Shown: one piece after another, positions 36,516 through 45,562 of the stretch
How positions within the stretch are numbered: the first letter of the stretch is position 1
How the letters are laid out: every line of letters starts with the position of its first letter
Assembly (NCBI RefSeq): GCF_900156725.1
Contig: NZ_FTOI01000006.1
Location: 124,001-188,000, forward strand
Reading direction: 5' to 3'
DNA length: 64,000 nt
Source of the DNA: Kaistella chaponensis
GTDB lineage: Bacteria; Bacteroidota; Bacteroidia; Flavobacteriales; Weeksellaceae
Notes under the pieces: generated by a model
The model's database searches: none
What the model was told of the DNA's origin: nothing
Seen by the model: the letters and a program-made list of their open reading frames with translations, nothing else
Translations under genes and position numbers: made by a program

Positions 36516-37466
36516 ATGCTACTGGAAATAAACAATTTATTTTTCTCTCACTCTCCTGAAAACAATCTTTTCCGCAATTTCAACCTTAAAGTTGAAGAAG
36601 GAAAAACGATCGCGTTGGCTGGAGAAAGTGGTTGCGGAAAATCTACCTTATTAAATTTAATCTACGGTTTACTCGATTCGGATAAGGGTGAAATTATTTT
36701 TCAAGGCAAACCAATTTTAGGACCAAAAAAAAATCTTGTTCCCGGAGAAGATGACATGAAATTGGTGGCACAAAACTATGATCTAATGCCTTACTCAACT
36801 GTTGCAGAGAATGTGGGCAAGTTTATTTCTAATATAAACTTAGAAGCAAAAAAGGAAAAAGTTCAGGAACTTCTTACCGTCGTTGGATTAGAAGAGTACG
36901 CCTCTATTTTGCCCAAATATTTGAGCGGTGGTCAACAGCAGCGTGTTTCTATTGCACGAGCACTTTCGGTAATGCCCAAACTTCTTTTGCTGGATGAACC
37001 ATTTAGTAATCTTGATTTTTCGCGAAAAATAGAACTGCGCGAAAGATTGTTCAGATACGTCAAGGAAAAAAATATTTCATTGCTCATCTCTACACACGAA
37101 ATTCAGGAAGTGATTCCGTGGTTGGATCAGATCATTGTGTTACAGGAAGGAAGGCTCATTCAAAACAACAACGCAGAAGAAACGTATAATACACCTTATA
37201 ATGCGTATGTTGCGAAACTTTTCGGCGAAGTCAATATTTTTTCTGAGGATGAAAAATCGATTTTTGATCTTTCTAAAAATTTTTGGTATCCGCATGAAAT
37301 CAAAATTTCAACTACTGGGAAAGAAGCGAAAGTTGTAGAAAGCCGTTTTGCGGGAAGCCATTTCTGGAATAAAATTTCTGTAGAGGACAAAAACCTGATC
37401 ATGTACACGCCAGAAAAAATAGAAGGTTCTATTCACATTGAATTTGAAAAGAAAAAAGAAAAGTAA
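36516..37466 (+). CDS. Orphan ABC transporter ATP-binding protein
   Basis: 316 residues. Walker A GESGCGKST (about 35-43), Q-loop VAQNYDLMP, signature LSGGQQQR, Walker B LLLLDEPFSNLD and the H-loop STHEIQEV. After the ATPase domain, about 225-316 looks like a small TOBE-type regulatory domain, as in CUT1/Fe3+/spermidine importers. No permease or binding protein is nearby, so the partner must be elsewhere or the protein does not work in transport. Confidence 0.9.
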   Translation: MLLEINNLFFSHSPENNLFRNFNLKVEEGKTIALAGESGCGKSTLLNLIYGLLDSDKGEIIFQGKPILGPKKNLVPGEDDMKLVAQNYDLMPYSTVAENVGKFISNINLEAKKEKVQELLTVVGLEEYASILPKYLSGGQQQRVSIARALSVMPKLLLLDEPFSNLDFSRKIELRERLFRYVKEKNISLLISTHEIQEVIPWLDQIIVLQEGRLIQNNNAEETYNTPYNAYVAKLFGEVNIFSEDEKSIFDLSKNFWYPHEIKISTTGKEAKVVESRFAGSHFWNKISVEDKNLIMYTPEKIEGSIHIEFEKKKEK

Positions 37467-37661
37467 GCATCATCCGATCGTGGGAATGAACACTTTACTT
37501 TTCTTTACACTTTTTTATTGAGCAAATATTTCTTAACTTTGATAGAGAAAAAGTAAGGAAATTTTTGGTTAATTCTCTTTCTACCCCAAAGACGAAATTA
37601 GTATGATTGATTCATACAATGAGTCTTCGAAACGGAACCCTGTCCAAATTTTTCCTTTTTT

Positions 37662-37994
37662 TTATGCTTTTTTCACAAATTCCGATTTCAAGGCCATTGA
37701 GCCAAATCCATCAATTTTGCAGTCGATATTGTGATCAGAATCAGGGCGCAATCTGATGTTTTTTACTTTTGTTCCTGCTTTTACAGGTTTCGGTGCTCCT
37801 TTTACGGGTAAATCTTTCATCACGATTACCGAATCTCCGTTTTGCAATTCGTTACCATTCATATCTAAAATGTTGTTGGAATTACTTTCCTCTTTTGGAT
37901 CCCATTCGTTGAAACATTGAGAACAAACTTGTAAATTGTCTTGTTCGTAGGTGAATTCTGATTGGCATTTTGGGCAGATGATTGGGTCGGTCAT
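37662..37994 (-). CDS. PhnA/YjdM-family zinc-ribbon protein
   Basis: 110 residues. Zinc ribbon CPKC...CSQC (Cys8, Cys11, Cys28, Cys31), then the PhnA domain [25 protein letters not shown]. The name alkylphosphonate utilisation protein is historical; the function is not established and no phosphonate genes are present here. A TAAATTTG -7 box (minus, 38013-38020) is close to the start. Confidence 0.9.
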   Translation of the reverse strand: MTDPIICPKCQSEFTYEQDNLQVCSQCFNEWDPKEESNSNNILDMNGNELQNGDSVIVMKDLPVKGAPKPVKAGTKVKNIRLRPDSDHNIDCKIDGFGSMALKSEFVKKA

Positions 37995-38016
37995 GGGATT
38001 TATTTAATTTTTCAAA

Positions 38017-38054
38017 TTTACGATTTTATATTTACGATTTGTGAATTACGATTT
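38017..38054. repeat. Short degenerate repeats of TTTACGATTT
   Basis: Three near-copies (38017-38027, 38031-38040, 38044-38054) in the AT-rich gap upstream of the PhnA-like gene, overlapping its -7 box. Confidence 0.6.
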
Positions 38055-38275
38055 ACGTATTCAATTATACTATTTTGAATGAAAATATATGATTTCTGTT
38101 GTGATTTGCGAAAAAATATTCTAATTTCCGCGAAACATTGTTGCATTTTTATTAATTTTAAAGGCAAATAGCTGTTATTTATTTATAAAAAAGTCTTTTA
38201 CTCAACAGATAATTGATTTGAAATAAAAAACAGCATGATTGACTTAGAAAAAAAACACAATAACACTAAATTCTG

Positions 38276-40258
38276 ATGATGAGAAAAATTTTATTCTTTG
38301 TTTTACTAAGCTGCTTTGCTTTTGGGCAAGATAAGAGGATTGATAGTTTGAGGAATAAATTGAAAAATTCAAAAAATAAACATTTTGAGTTATTAAATTT
38401 ACTGGCGTGGGAATATACCGCCATCAATCCGGACTCTGTTGTTCATTATAATGAGCTTTCAAAAAAACATATCAAAAACGAAAAAGAACGCGGACAATAT
38501 TTTGTTCTTAATGCTACGACCAAATTTTTAACAGGAAGTCTTGCAGAAGCAGAAGCAGAAGCCAACCGAAGTTTACAGATTAGCACAAAAGAGAAAGATT
38601 ATGGCTCTATCGGAGCCTCCTACAACATATTAGCAAAAATTAAAAGTATGGAAGGGGATTTTAAAAAAGCAGAAGATTTTTCAGAAAAATCTTTTGTGAA
38701 CACTTCCAAAACAAAAAATAAAGAAAGGATATTACGAAGTCTTATTAATTATGGCTCTTCTTTGCTTCAAAACGGAAAAACAAAAGAAGGCATCGATATT
38801 TATAAATCTGCAGAGAAATATTTTTACAAAGGCAGTGAATTTGAACAAGGGCATATATATTTTAATTTAGGTCGTATTTTCCTTGATAAAAACGATTTTC
38901 AAAGTGCAATTTCTTATTTAGAGAAAGCTGAAACGAAACACAAGCAGATAAATTTTACTCAAAATTTATTCGATATTTATTTTACTTATGCAGAAATTTA
39001 CACAGACTTAAAAAACCAACAAAAAGCACAACTTTATCTTAAAAAAGCTAAAGTTGTTACTCGAAACGATTTGGACGAATCTGACTTGCACTTCATTACA
39101 GCACAATTAAATTATAATTTTGGTAAACTAGATATTGCGAAAATGCACTTGGAAAAAGCAATTTTCATTAATCAAAATGAGCAAGATTATTCACGACTCG
39201 GAGAAGACTATTTATTAATGGCACAAACGCTGAATGCCGGTAAAGATTTTTCAAACGCTGATGATTATTTAAAAAAGGCAATTGCACTATTTAAAGAAAA
39301 TAATGAATCTGAAAATTTACGTCAATCGTATGAGAAGATTATTCCTAATTATTTTCAGAAAAACAATCAGAATGAATATGCAACTTATTTTTCTGAATAT
39401 CAGAAATTAAACAGTGAGCATCAAAAAAAAGAGAAAACACAGGCATTATATGATTTGGATAAAAAATACCAAACAGCCGAAAAAGAGGCTCAAATAAAAT
39501 CCCAGCAATTAGAATTAGAAAAAGAAAAAACCAACAGAAATTTTGCGATTTCTGGAGTCGCATTCTTGCTATTACTTTCAAGTGGAGGATTTTTATTTCT
39601 AAGAAACCGCCAAAAACAAAAAGAACTTCAAAATCAAAATACTTTGCTCAGTTTGCAACAAAACCTCAACGCGATGGAACTTCAAAGCCTGAATAAACAA
39701 TTGGATCCTCACGAAATCAAAAATTTGTTGGCAAGTATTTCACCAGAAATTCAGGAAAAAGCGCCAGAGTCTTATCGGAAAATGTTGAAATTATTTAACA
39801 TCACAAAAGCGAGTTTGAACAACCATTCTTTAACGGAAAGTATCGAAATACAAATCCAGCAAATTGAAGATTTCTTGAGTTTGGAAAAAATGATGCTTTC
39901 TGAAAATTTTGAATATTCTGTCGAAAATAAAATTGAAAATAAAGAATTGCAAATCCCAAGATTGATGCTAAAAAATTTGGTAGAAAACTCCATAAAACAC
40001 GGCATCAAAGGAAACGGCGGATTGGTAAATGTTTCGATTCTTGAAAAAAATAATTTTATTACTATCATTGTCGATGATTCCGGAAAAGGGAGAAAACACG
40101 CGATTTCATTGGACAGCGGAATCGGAACTTCAACGTATCAAAATTTGTTTGCCACACTTAATCAAAAAAATAAAGAAAACGCCACATTTGAAATCATCGA
40201 TAAGGAACAAGGGACGAAAGTGGAGGTGAAAATTCCGATTGATTATAAATACAACTAA
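38276..40258 (+). CDS. TPR-containing LytS-type sensor histidine kinase
   Basis: 660 residues. Signal sequence (about 1-18), a periplasmic run of tetratricopeptide repeats (about 30-390), a coiled-coil stretch, one membrane helix (about 421-441), then a cytoplasmic His_kinase/HATPase pair. The H-box reads LDPHEIKNLLASI with His479, where the family norm is L-x-PHF-L-x-N-x-LN. The N-box is LVENSIKHGIKG and the G-box DDSGKGR...GIGTS. The TPR face may sense a periplasmic protein or peptide. The regulator gene starts 5 bases after the stop. Confidence 0.9.
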   Translation: MMRKILFFVLLSCFAFGQDKRIDSLRNKLKNSKNKHFELLNLLAWEYTAINPDSVVHYNELSKKHIKNEKERGQYFVLNATTKFLTGSLAEAEAEANRSLQISTKEKDYGSIGASYNILAKIKSMEGDFKKAEDFSEKSFVNTSKTKNKERILRSLINYGSSLLQNGKTKEGIDIYKSAEKYFYKGSEFEQGHIYFNLGRIFLDKNDFQSAISYLEKAETKHKQINFTQNLFDIYFTYAEIYTDLKNQQKAQLYLKKAKVVTRNDLDESDLHFITAQLNYNFGKLDIAKMHLEKAIFINQNEQDYSRLGEDYLLMAQTLNAGKDFSNADDYLKKAIALFKENNESENLRQSYEKIIPNYFQKNNQNEYATYFSEYQKLNSEHQKKEKTQALYDLDKKYQTAEKEAQIKSQQLELEKEKTNRNFAISGVAFLLLLSSGGFLFLRNRQKQKELQNQNTLLSLQQNLNAMELQSLNKQLDPHEIKNLLASISPEIQEKAPESYRKMLKLFNITKASLNNHSLTESIEIQIQQIEDFLSLEKMMLSENFEYSVENKIENKELQIPRLMLKNLVENSIKHGIKGNGGLVNVSILEKNNFITIIVDDSGKGRKHAISLDSGIGTSTYQNLFATLNQKNKENATFEIIDKEQGTKVEVKIPIDYKYN

Positions 40259-40263
40259 AAACT

Positions 40264-40989
40264 ATGAATTATAATTACATTATCGTAGAAGACAATCTCG
40301 GCAGTCTTCAAAATCTACAAGTGTCTTTGAAATCTTATAAAAATTTTAAAGAAATTGGCATTGCAAATACTTTGTCTCAAGGGATTTCTTTGGTGCTTTC
40401 TGCAAAACCTCATATTGTTTTTCTGGATGTGCAATTGGGAGATGAAAATGGGTTTGATTTGATTAAGGAAATCCGACAATTTACTTCCGAAATGCCATTT
40501 ATTATTATGACTACCGATTTTGATAAATATGCAAAAAAAGCGGTCAACCACGATGTTCTTTATTTTCTAGACAAGCCAATTGACCCAGACGAATTGGTGA
40601 TTGCGCTTCATAAATTTGAAAAGAGATTTTTGGAATTGCAAAATCATATCACAATAAAAAACACGGAAGGTCATTTTTTCATGCAATTGGAAGATATCAA
40701 CTACATACAATCGGATAATAATTGTTGCAGGATTTTCAAAAAAGAAAATACCCAAATGTTTGTTACAAAGACTTTAAAAGAAATTGAAAGTATTTTGCCA
40801 TTTCCTTTTATCAGAATCCACAAAAGTTATATCGTGAATGCGAAACACATTCAAATGCTAAACACCGCAAAAAAGATGTTAAAATTAAACACTTTCAATA
40901 CGGTAACTAATGAATTTATAGAGCTTCCGATCAGCGATTTGTATATGGAAAACGTAAAACAGACCTTACTTACCGCAAAGACCAACTAA
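40264..40989 (+). CDS. LytTR-family response regulator
   Basis: 241 residues. Receiver domain with the acidic pair Glu9-Asp10, phospho-acceptor Asp55 (VFLDVQLGDENG), Thr83-84 and Lys104 (FLDKP). The C-terminal LytTR DNA-binding domain (about 130-238) has FIRIHKSYIVNAKHI. Cognate partner of the kinase just upstream. Target genes are not shown by sequence; the T9SS cargo genes immediately downstream are candidates. Confidence 0.93.
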   Translation: MNYNYIIVEDNLGSLQNLQVSLKSYKNFKEIGIANTLSQGISLVLSAKPHIVFLDVQLGDENGFDLIKEIRQFTSEMPFIIMTTDFDKYAKKAVNHDVLYFLDKPIDPDELVIALHKFEKRFLELQNHITIKNTEGHFFMQLEDINYIQSDNNCCRIFKKENTQMFVTKTLKEIESILPFPFIRIHKSYIVNAKHIQMLNTAKKMLKLNTFNTVTNEFIELPISDLYMENVKQTLLTAKTN

Positions 40990-41064
40990 ATATTTTTGGC
41001 AACTCACTCAATAAATTGCCTAGCTGAGTATAAAGACTTTATAACTCACTATTTTTAGTGTAAT

Positions 41065-41100
41065 CCTCTGTTTTTCAGGGGGTTTTTTGTTATATTTTTG
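41065..41100 (+). terminator. Two-component operon terminator, then -7 box
   Basis: CCTCTG / CAGGGG stem followed by T6 (41065-41088). Immediately after it TATTTTTG (41093-41100) forms a -7 box for the gene at 41130. Confidence 0.7.
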
Positions 41101-41129
41101 TTAAAATTAATTAACTATTAAAAAAAATT

Positions 41130-42056
41130 ATGAAAAAAAAGATACAAATTTTATTTTTTGCTGTATTTGCAGTATTTCAAGTTGAGGGACAAATTGAAAA
41201 AATTTCATTTGAAAATTCAGAAGGATATGTAATTGGAAATATTAATACACAAAATCAATGGGTAGAATCTTCCTCACAAAACACAAATTACAATAGTTCA
41301 AAAATTACAAACTCTCGATCGTCAGAAGGAAGTAATTCTTTACAGTTTAAATATTCAAGCACAGATCATGGTGGTTTTATTCCAACATCTTATGTATATA
41401 AACAACTAAGCAATAGCTACAGTAAATCAAGATTCTCTATTGACTTTTATCTTTCGAGTACATCTGCTAAGAATATGCACATTGGTTTGTTTACTTCTAA
41501 CGGTAGTTTAGTTGCAGATTTCTTCTTTTCAGATTTTAGCAATTTTATTGGAGTGTATAATCCTGAACATGGTCAATGGTATTCAATAGGAAATCAACCA
41601 ATCCTTAGAAATCAATGGGTAAAATTAGCTTTTGAAATAGATAAAGTAAATAAAAAAGTGAAATATTTTGTAAATGGTCAACAAATATATATTACTGCCA
41701 ATTTAGTAGCTACTGAATTTAGTAGACTCGATATAGATTTTACTGACACTTCTTCTCTGAATTTCTTTGTTGATAACATAATGCATGAAAATTTAGTTGC
41801 AATGTCAGTTGATAATGATGCTAAAAATCAATTACAATTTTACCCAAATCCCACAAAGGATTTCATCTCCATAAAAAATGACAGAACAGAAAGTTTTGCT
41901 TATCAAATTATAGATGCATCAGGAAAAATTGTAAAAAAGGGAAAAGCAAAGACTGAGGAGAGAATTGATGTGCGGGGATTGGTGAAGGGGAATTATGTGT
42001 TGCAGATGGAGATTGAGAGTGGGGAGAAGCTAAGCCTGAAATTGATAAAAAACTAA
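41130..42056 (+). CDS. Predicted secreted protein with T9SS type A sorting domain
   Basis: 308 residues. Signal peptide (about 1-20, VEGQ). The middle (about 25-215) is beta-rich with SEGSNSLQFKYSS and a FVNGQQIY segment, resembling a laminin-G/concanavalin-like jelly roll. The C-terminal 75 residues form a T9SS sorting domain: LQFYPNPTKDFISIKN, YQIIDASGKIVKKGK, DVRGLVKGNYVLQM. The mature protein should be exported by T9SS and anchored on or released from the surface. A carbohydrate- or surface-binding role is possible, not shown. Confidence 0.85.
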   Translation: MKKKIQILFFAVFAVFQVEGQIEKISFENSEGYVIGNINTQNQWVESSSQNTNYNSSKITNSRSSEGSNSLQFKYSSTDHGGFIPTSYVYKQLSNSYSKSRFSIDFYLSSTSAKNMHIGLFTSNGSLVADFFFSDFSNFIGVYNPEHGQWYSIGNQPILRNQWVKLAFEIDKVNKKVKYFVNGQQIYITANLVATEFSRLDIDFTDTSSLNFFVDNIMHENLVAMSVDNDAKNQLQFYPNPTKDFISIKNDRTESFAYQIIDASGKIVKKGKAKTEERIDVRGLVKGNYVLQMEIESGEKLSLKLIKN

Positions 42057-42196
42057 ATGTTTTTTTTAAAACAAATAATGAAAACACTTATTAAATATAT
42101 CAATATTCTAAAGATAAAACTTAAAAAACACTTATTAATTAAAGGACAAATTTAAAAATTCAACCAAGAATTTTTCACTATTAAAAACTAATACTT

Positions 42197-45100
42197 ATGA
42201 AAAAAACTTTATTTTTTGTATTTGGGCTACTTTTTAGTCTTTTACTCAAAGCGCAGGAAACACCACCAGAAGTTTCCAGATTTTTGCAAGTAAACACTTA
42301 TAACGGCGGGCATTTGTCGCATCTTCTTTCTGACCAAAGTAACAATTCTTATATGACAGGAATTGCAAATGGAACAAATTTTAGTTTTGATGGCTATAAT
42401 ATAAAACCTATTGGGAATGATGATATGTTTGTTATCAAAACAAATGCAACCGGACAAAATCAATGGCTAAAAACCGTGAACGCGGGTAGCAAAGGAATTG
42501 TCACACCCTACAAAAGTTATCTAAACTTTTCAGGAGAATTGTATGTCTCTGGATTTTTTAAAGGAACTATAAATTTTGCGGGAAAAACCATAACTTCAGA
42601 CATTGGAGAAAACTTTGTCACAAAATATGGAACCGATGGTTCTGAAAAATGGATTTTTAAAACATCAGCTTTTGTAGGCGATGTGGCCTTTTCTGCGAAT
42701 GACACTTTTGTTGCATCTATTTATGATTTATTCAAAATTGATGATACCGACGGTACGATAACAGCAAGTCGAAGTTTTCAAAATCAGCAATTTAAAATTA
42801 ATTCCATAACAGCGAATGTTCTGAATGAGGAAATTTACATAGGTGGTCTCTCGTTTATTACCGGAACAATTGACGGTATTCCTGTGGATGCTAACAAAGG
42901 TGTACTTTTGCGAGGGAACTATTATAATTTAACTTTTTCACAGTCTGCTCAATTTCCTGTTATAGGATGGTCTGGTGTTTCAGAAGTGTTCGACATTAGA
43001 AGATTGTCCGACGCTTCACTTGCGGTAGTTGGCTTAAGCAGCAACCAAATAAATTTTAAAAATAACGCTGGAATAATTTTCCCGACTAATAATCCTGAAA
43101 ATTATAGTGGAGATGGGCAATATCTATTTGTAGCAAAAATATCACCTGGCTTTAGTTCTTTAGATTGGTTCAGAACAAGTTCTAAAATAGATGGATTGAG
43201 ATATACCAATAGTAATTCTGTAGATGTCTTAGAAATTTATAATTTTGATGTATTTCCAAATGTTGCAACCAACTTTAGAGTTTTATTTAAAAGGACTAAT
43301 GAAAGCGCAAAGACTTACAAATTACCAAGTGGGTATGAAACAGTAGACGAAGGTCGCCCCCTGCTTTTTAATTGTGAATATTCAAACGGTCTTCATAATG
43401 CGGATGTTAATATCTGGAGTGATTATCCATTGAAAAATGGGTATTTGACTTATAATGGAAGTGATGTTCGAAGATATGATAAAACCCCACTTTTTACCAT
43501 TGTTGGCGGCGGATTAAATAAACGTAAAACTGAGACTGAGTTTGGCTCACTTTCTTCAAATTACATCAAGCATACAGGAATCGATGGAAGCCTCATTAGT
43601 TACACCTACCAATGTGGAAAAACAAATTACTTCGGGAATGAGATTAATAATTTCATATTGCCACCATTAAATCCTCAAATCGTTTGTTCTGATATTCTCT
43701 CCAAAATAGCGCCCAACGGAAAACCAATTTGGAAATCGCAAATCATCGGAACCACACAAACTGCCACTAATCCAAGCTGGACTGCTAAGCTTGCAGACAC
43801 TAATGTCTCTGGAGAAAACGTTGTACTAAGCCAATTTACAAACCAAGCTCAGTTTTTGGACAACAACAATGTGCCAACCAACTTTTCAAGACAAATTTCT
43901 ACCATTTCCAATCACCTCACCTTGATTACTAATACCAACGCAGATGGAACCTTAAAATGGGCAAAAAAACTGGAACCGACAACCGAAGCAAAAAAAATCA
44001 CCTACTCAAGTGTTACTTATGATAATAATGGAAATGTAATACTTGCAGGAACTACAGATGATACGTTTTTATTAGATGATGTTGCTTATAATTTTAACAA
44101 AAATAAGGTGTTGTTTTTGATGAAATTTGATGCTAATACAGGTAATATTTTATTCGCAAAACAATTCATTGATATGGACGCATTTATGTTACATTTGGAC
44201 ACTGACAATGAAAATAATATTTATCTGTCTTTTGAACCGATTCCTGAAAATTGGGGAATAACATCTTATAATTTCGGAAGCGTACAAGTACCTTTTTCAG
44301 AATCTGCAAATCATTTGTTTTTAAAATTTGATAGCAACGGAAACACATTGTTAGGGAAAAATTTCTATGCAAATAATTCATCTTCAGACTATAATTATTC
44401 TTGGCCACATTCATTGAAATTTGACGGAACAGATTTTATTATTTCCGGCGAGATCTATTCCGGAGACAGAATATCTTACAAAGGAATTGACGGACAGATT
44501 TATACACATCCTTATCCTACATCTACCACAACTAATGTAAATGATTTTATCGCAAAAGTAGATAAATCCGGAAATGTAATTTGGCATAAACCAATCTTTG
44601 CAACAAACCGTATTCATCAAAACAAAGCAGATGTAGATGAAACGGGGAATGTATATTACTACATTAACGCATTCAATAAAATTAATATTGATGGAAATGA
44701 AATGCAATTTCCAATTGACGGCAGACATTCAGCTATAGTAAAACTCTCCACTGCAGATGGTACATTAAAATATATGAAAGATTTAGGAGTCCACTCCAAC
44801 ACAATCTACAATAGTTCTCTGAGTGTTCTGCAAAATGACGTATTGAGTATTAGCGGAAATATTTCCAATCAAGACCGTTTTTTATATCCAATTAATGATC
44901 ATAATAGTTCGAACTATTACATCGCAACTTTAGGAAAATTACCTACACCATATTTAACACCAGAAAGTGATTACCTCTTGGTAACCAATATCGAAGTTCC
45001 TAATAATATTACAGATAACAATGGCGAGTTCGATCTCATCACCAACGTAGATTGGACGGCGACTAGCAACCAAAACTGGTTAACACTTAGTTCTGAAAAG

Positions 45101-45508
45101 TACACCCTTAAAAATCAAACTACCACAAACATCAACGGTTCTGGCGATCATAAAATTATTTTAAATGCATCACAAAATCTTACTGGAAACGAAAGGTTTG
45201 CAATCATCACCATTAACGGAAACGGTGTTGCAAGCAAGGAGATTATTGTTACCCAATCAGCTAATTTAGGAATAACCAATATCTCAGAAAAAACATTTTC
45301 AATTTATCCAAATCCTACATCAGATTACATTAATTTCTCCGAGCAAATTCAAGATTTAAAAATATTTGATATTTCCGGAAAATTAGTTAAATCTACATCA
45401 GAAAAAGTAAATAAAATTGACATCACTTATTTACAAAAAGGAACTTATATCATTCAAATTGTTGACAAGGATGGTATAAAAAGAATACAGAAAATCATAA
45501 AGAAATAA
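42197..45508 (+). CDS. Large T9SS cargo protein with repeats and BACON-like domain
   Basis: 1103 residues. Signal peptide (about 1-19, LKAQ). The body (about 25-930) is built of repeated beta-strand blocks of the SBBP/beta-propeller kind (recurring FVIKTNATGQNQWLK, KFDANTGNILFAKQF, AKVDKSGNVIWHK). A BACON-like domain follows (about 945-1020: NVDWTATSNQNWLTLS ... IIVTQSA), then a T9SS type A sorting domain (FSIYPNPTSDYINFSEQ, IFDISGKLVKSTS, YLQKGTYIIQI). It should be displayed on the cell surface; function unknown, adhesion or glycan binding plausible. Confidence 0.85.
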   Translation: MKKTLFFVFGLLFSLLLKAQETPPEVSRFLQVNTYNGGHLSHLLSDQSNNSYMTGIANGTNFSFDGYNIKPIGNDDMFVIKTNATGQNQWLKTVNAGSKGIVTPYKSYLNFSGELYVSGFFKGTINFAGKTITSDIGENFVTKYGTDGSEKWIFKTSAFVGDVAFSANDTFVASIYDLFKIDDTDGTITASRSFQNQQFKINSITANVLNEEIYIGGLSFITGTIDGIPVDANKGVLLRGNYYNLTFSQSAQFPVIGWSGVSEVFDIRRLSDASLAVVGLSSNQINFKNNAGIIFPTNNPENYSGDGQYLFVAKISPGFSSLDWFRTSSKIDGLRYTNSNSVDVLEIYNFDVFPNVATNFRVLFKRTNESAKTYKLPSGYETVDEGRPLLFNCEYSNGLHNADVNIWSDYPLKNGYLTYNGSDVRRYDKTPLFTIVGGGLNKRKTETEFGSLSSNYIKHTGIDGSLISYTYQCGKTNYFGNEINNFILPPLNPQIVCSDILSKIAPNGKPIWKSQIIGTTQTATNPSWTAKLADTNVSGENVVLSQFTNQAQFLDNNNVPTNFSRQISTISNHLTLITNTNADGTLKWAKKLEPTTEAKKITYSSVTYDNNGNVILAGTTDDTFLLDDVAYNFNKNKVLFLMKFDANTGNILFAKQFIDMDAFMLHLDTDNENNIYLSFEPIPENWGITSYNFGSVQVPFSESANHLFLKFDSNGNTLLGKNFYANNSSSDYNYSWPHSLKFDGTDFIISGEIYSGDRISYKGIDGQIYTHPYPTSTTTNVNDFIAKVDKSGNVIWHKPIFATNRIHQNKADVDETGNVYYYINAFNKINIDGNEMQFPIDGRHSAIVKLSTADGTLKYMKDLGVHSNTIYNSSLSVLQNDVLSISGNISNQDRFLYPINDHNSSNYYIATLGKLPTPYLTPESDYLLVTNIEVPNNITDNNGEFDLITNVDWTATSNQNWLTLSSEKYTLKNQTTTNINGSGDHKIILNASQNLTGNERFAIITINGNGVASKEIIVTQSANLGITNISEKTFSIYPNPTSDYINFSEQIQDLKIFDISGKLVKSTSEKVNKIDITYLQKGTYIIQIVDKDGIKRIQKIIKK

Positions 45509-45523
45509 CCCCCAAATAATCCT

Positions 45524-45557
45524 TACCTTTGCAAAGTCGCATAAAAGCGGCTTTGTA
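45524..45557 (+). promoter_or_regulatory. -7 box overlapping a hairpin upstream of the RsmB-type gene
   Basis: TACCTTTG (45524-45531), and from 45531 a stem CAAAGTCGC / GCGGCTTTG (9 bp, one G-U) followed by TATTTTT. The hairpin could terminate the upstream cargo gene and also form the 5' end of the next mRNA. Confidence 0.6.
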
Positions 45558-45562
45558 TTTTT

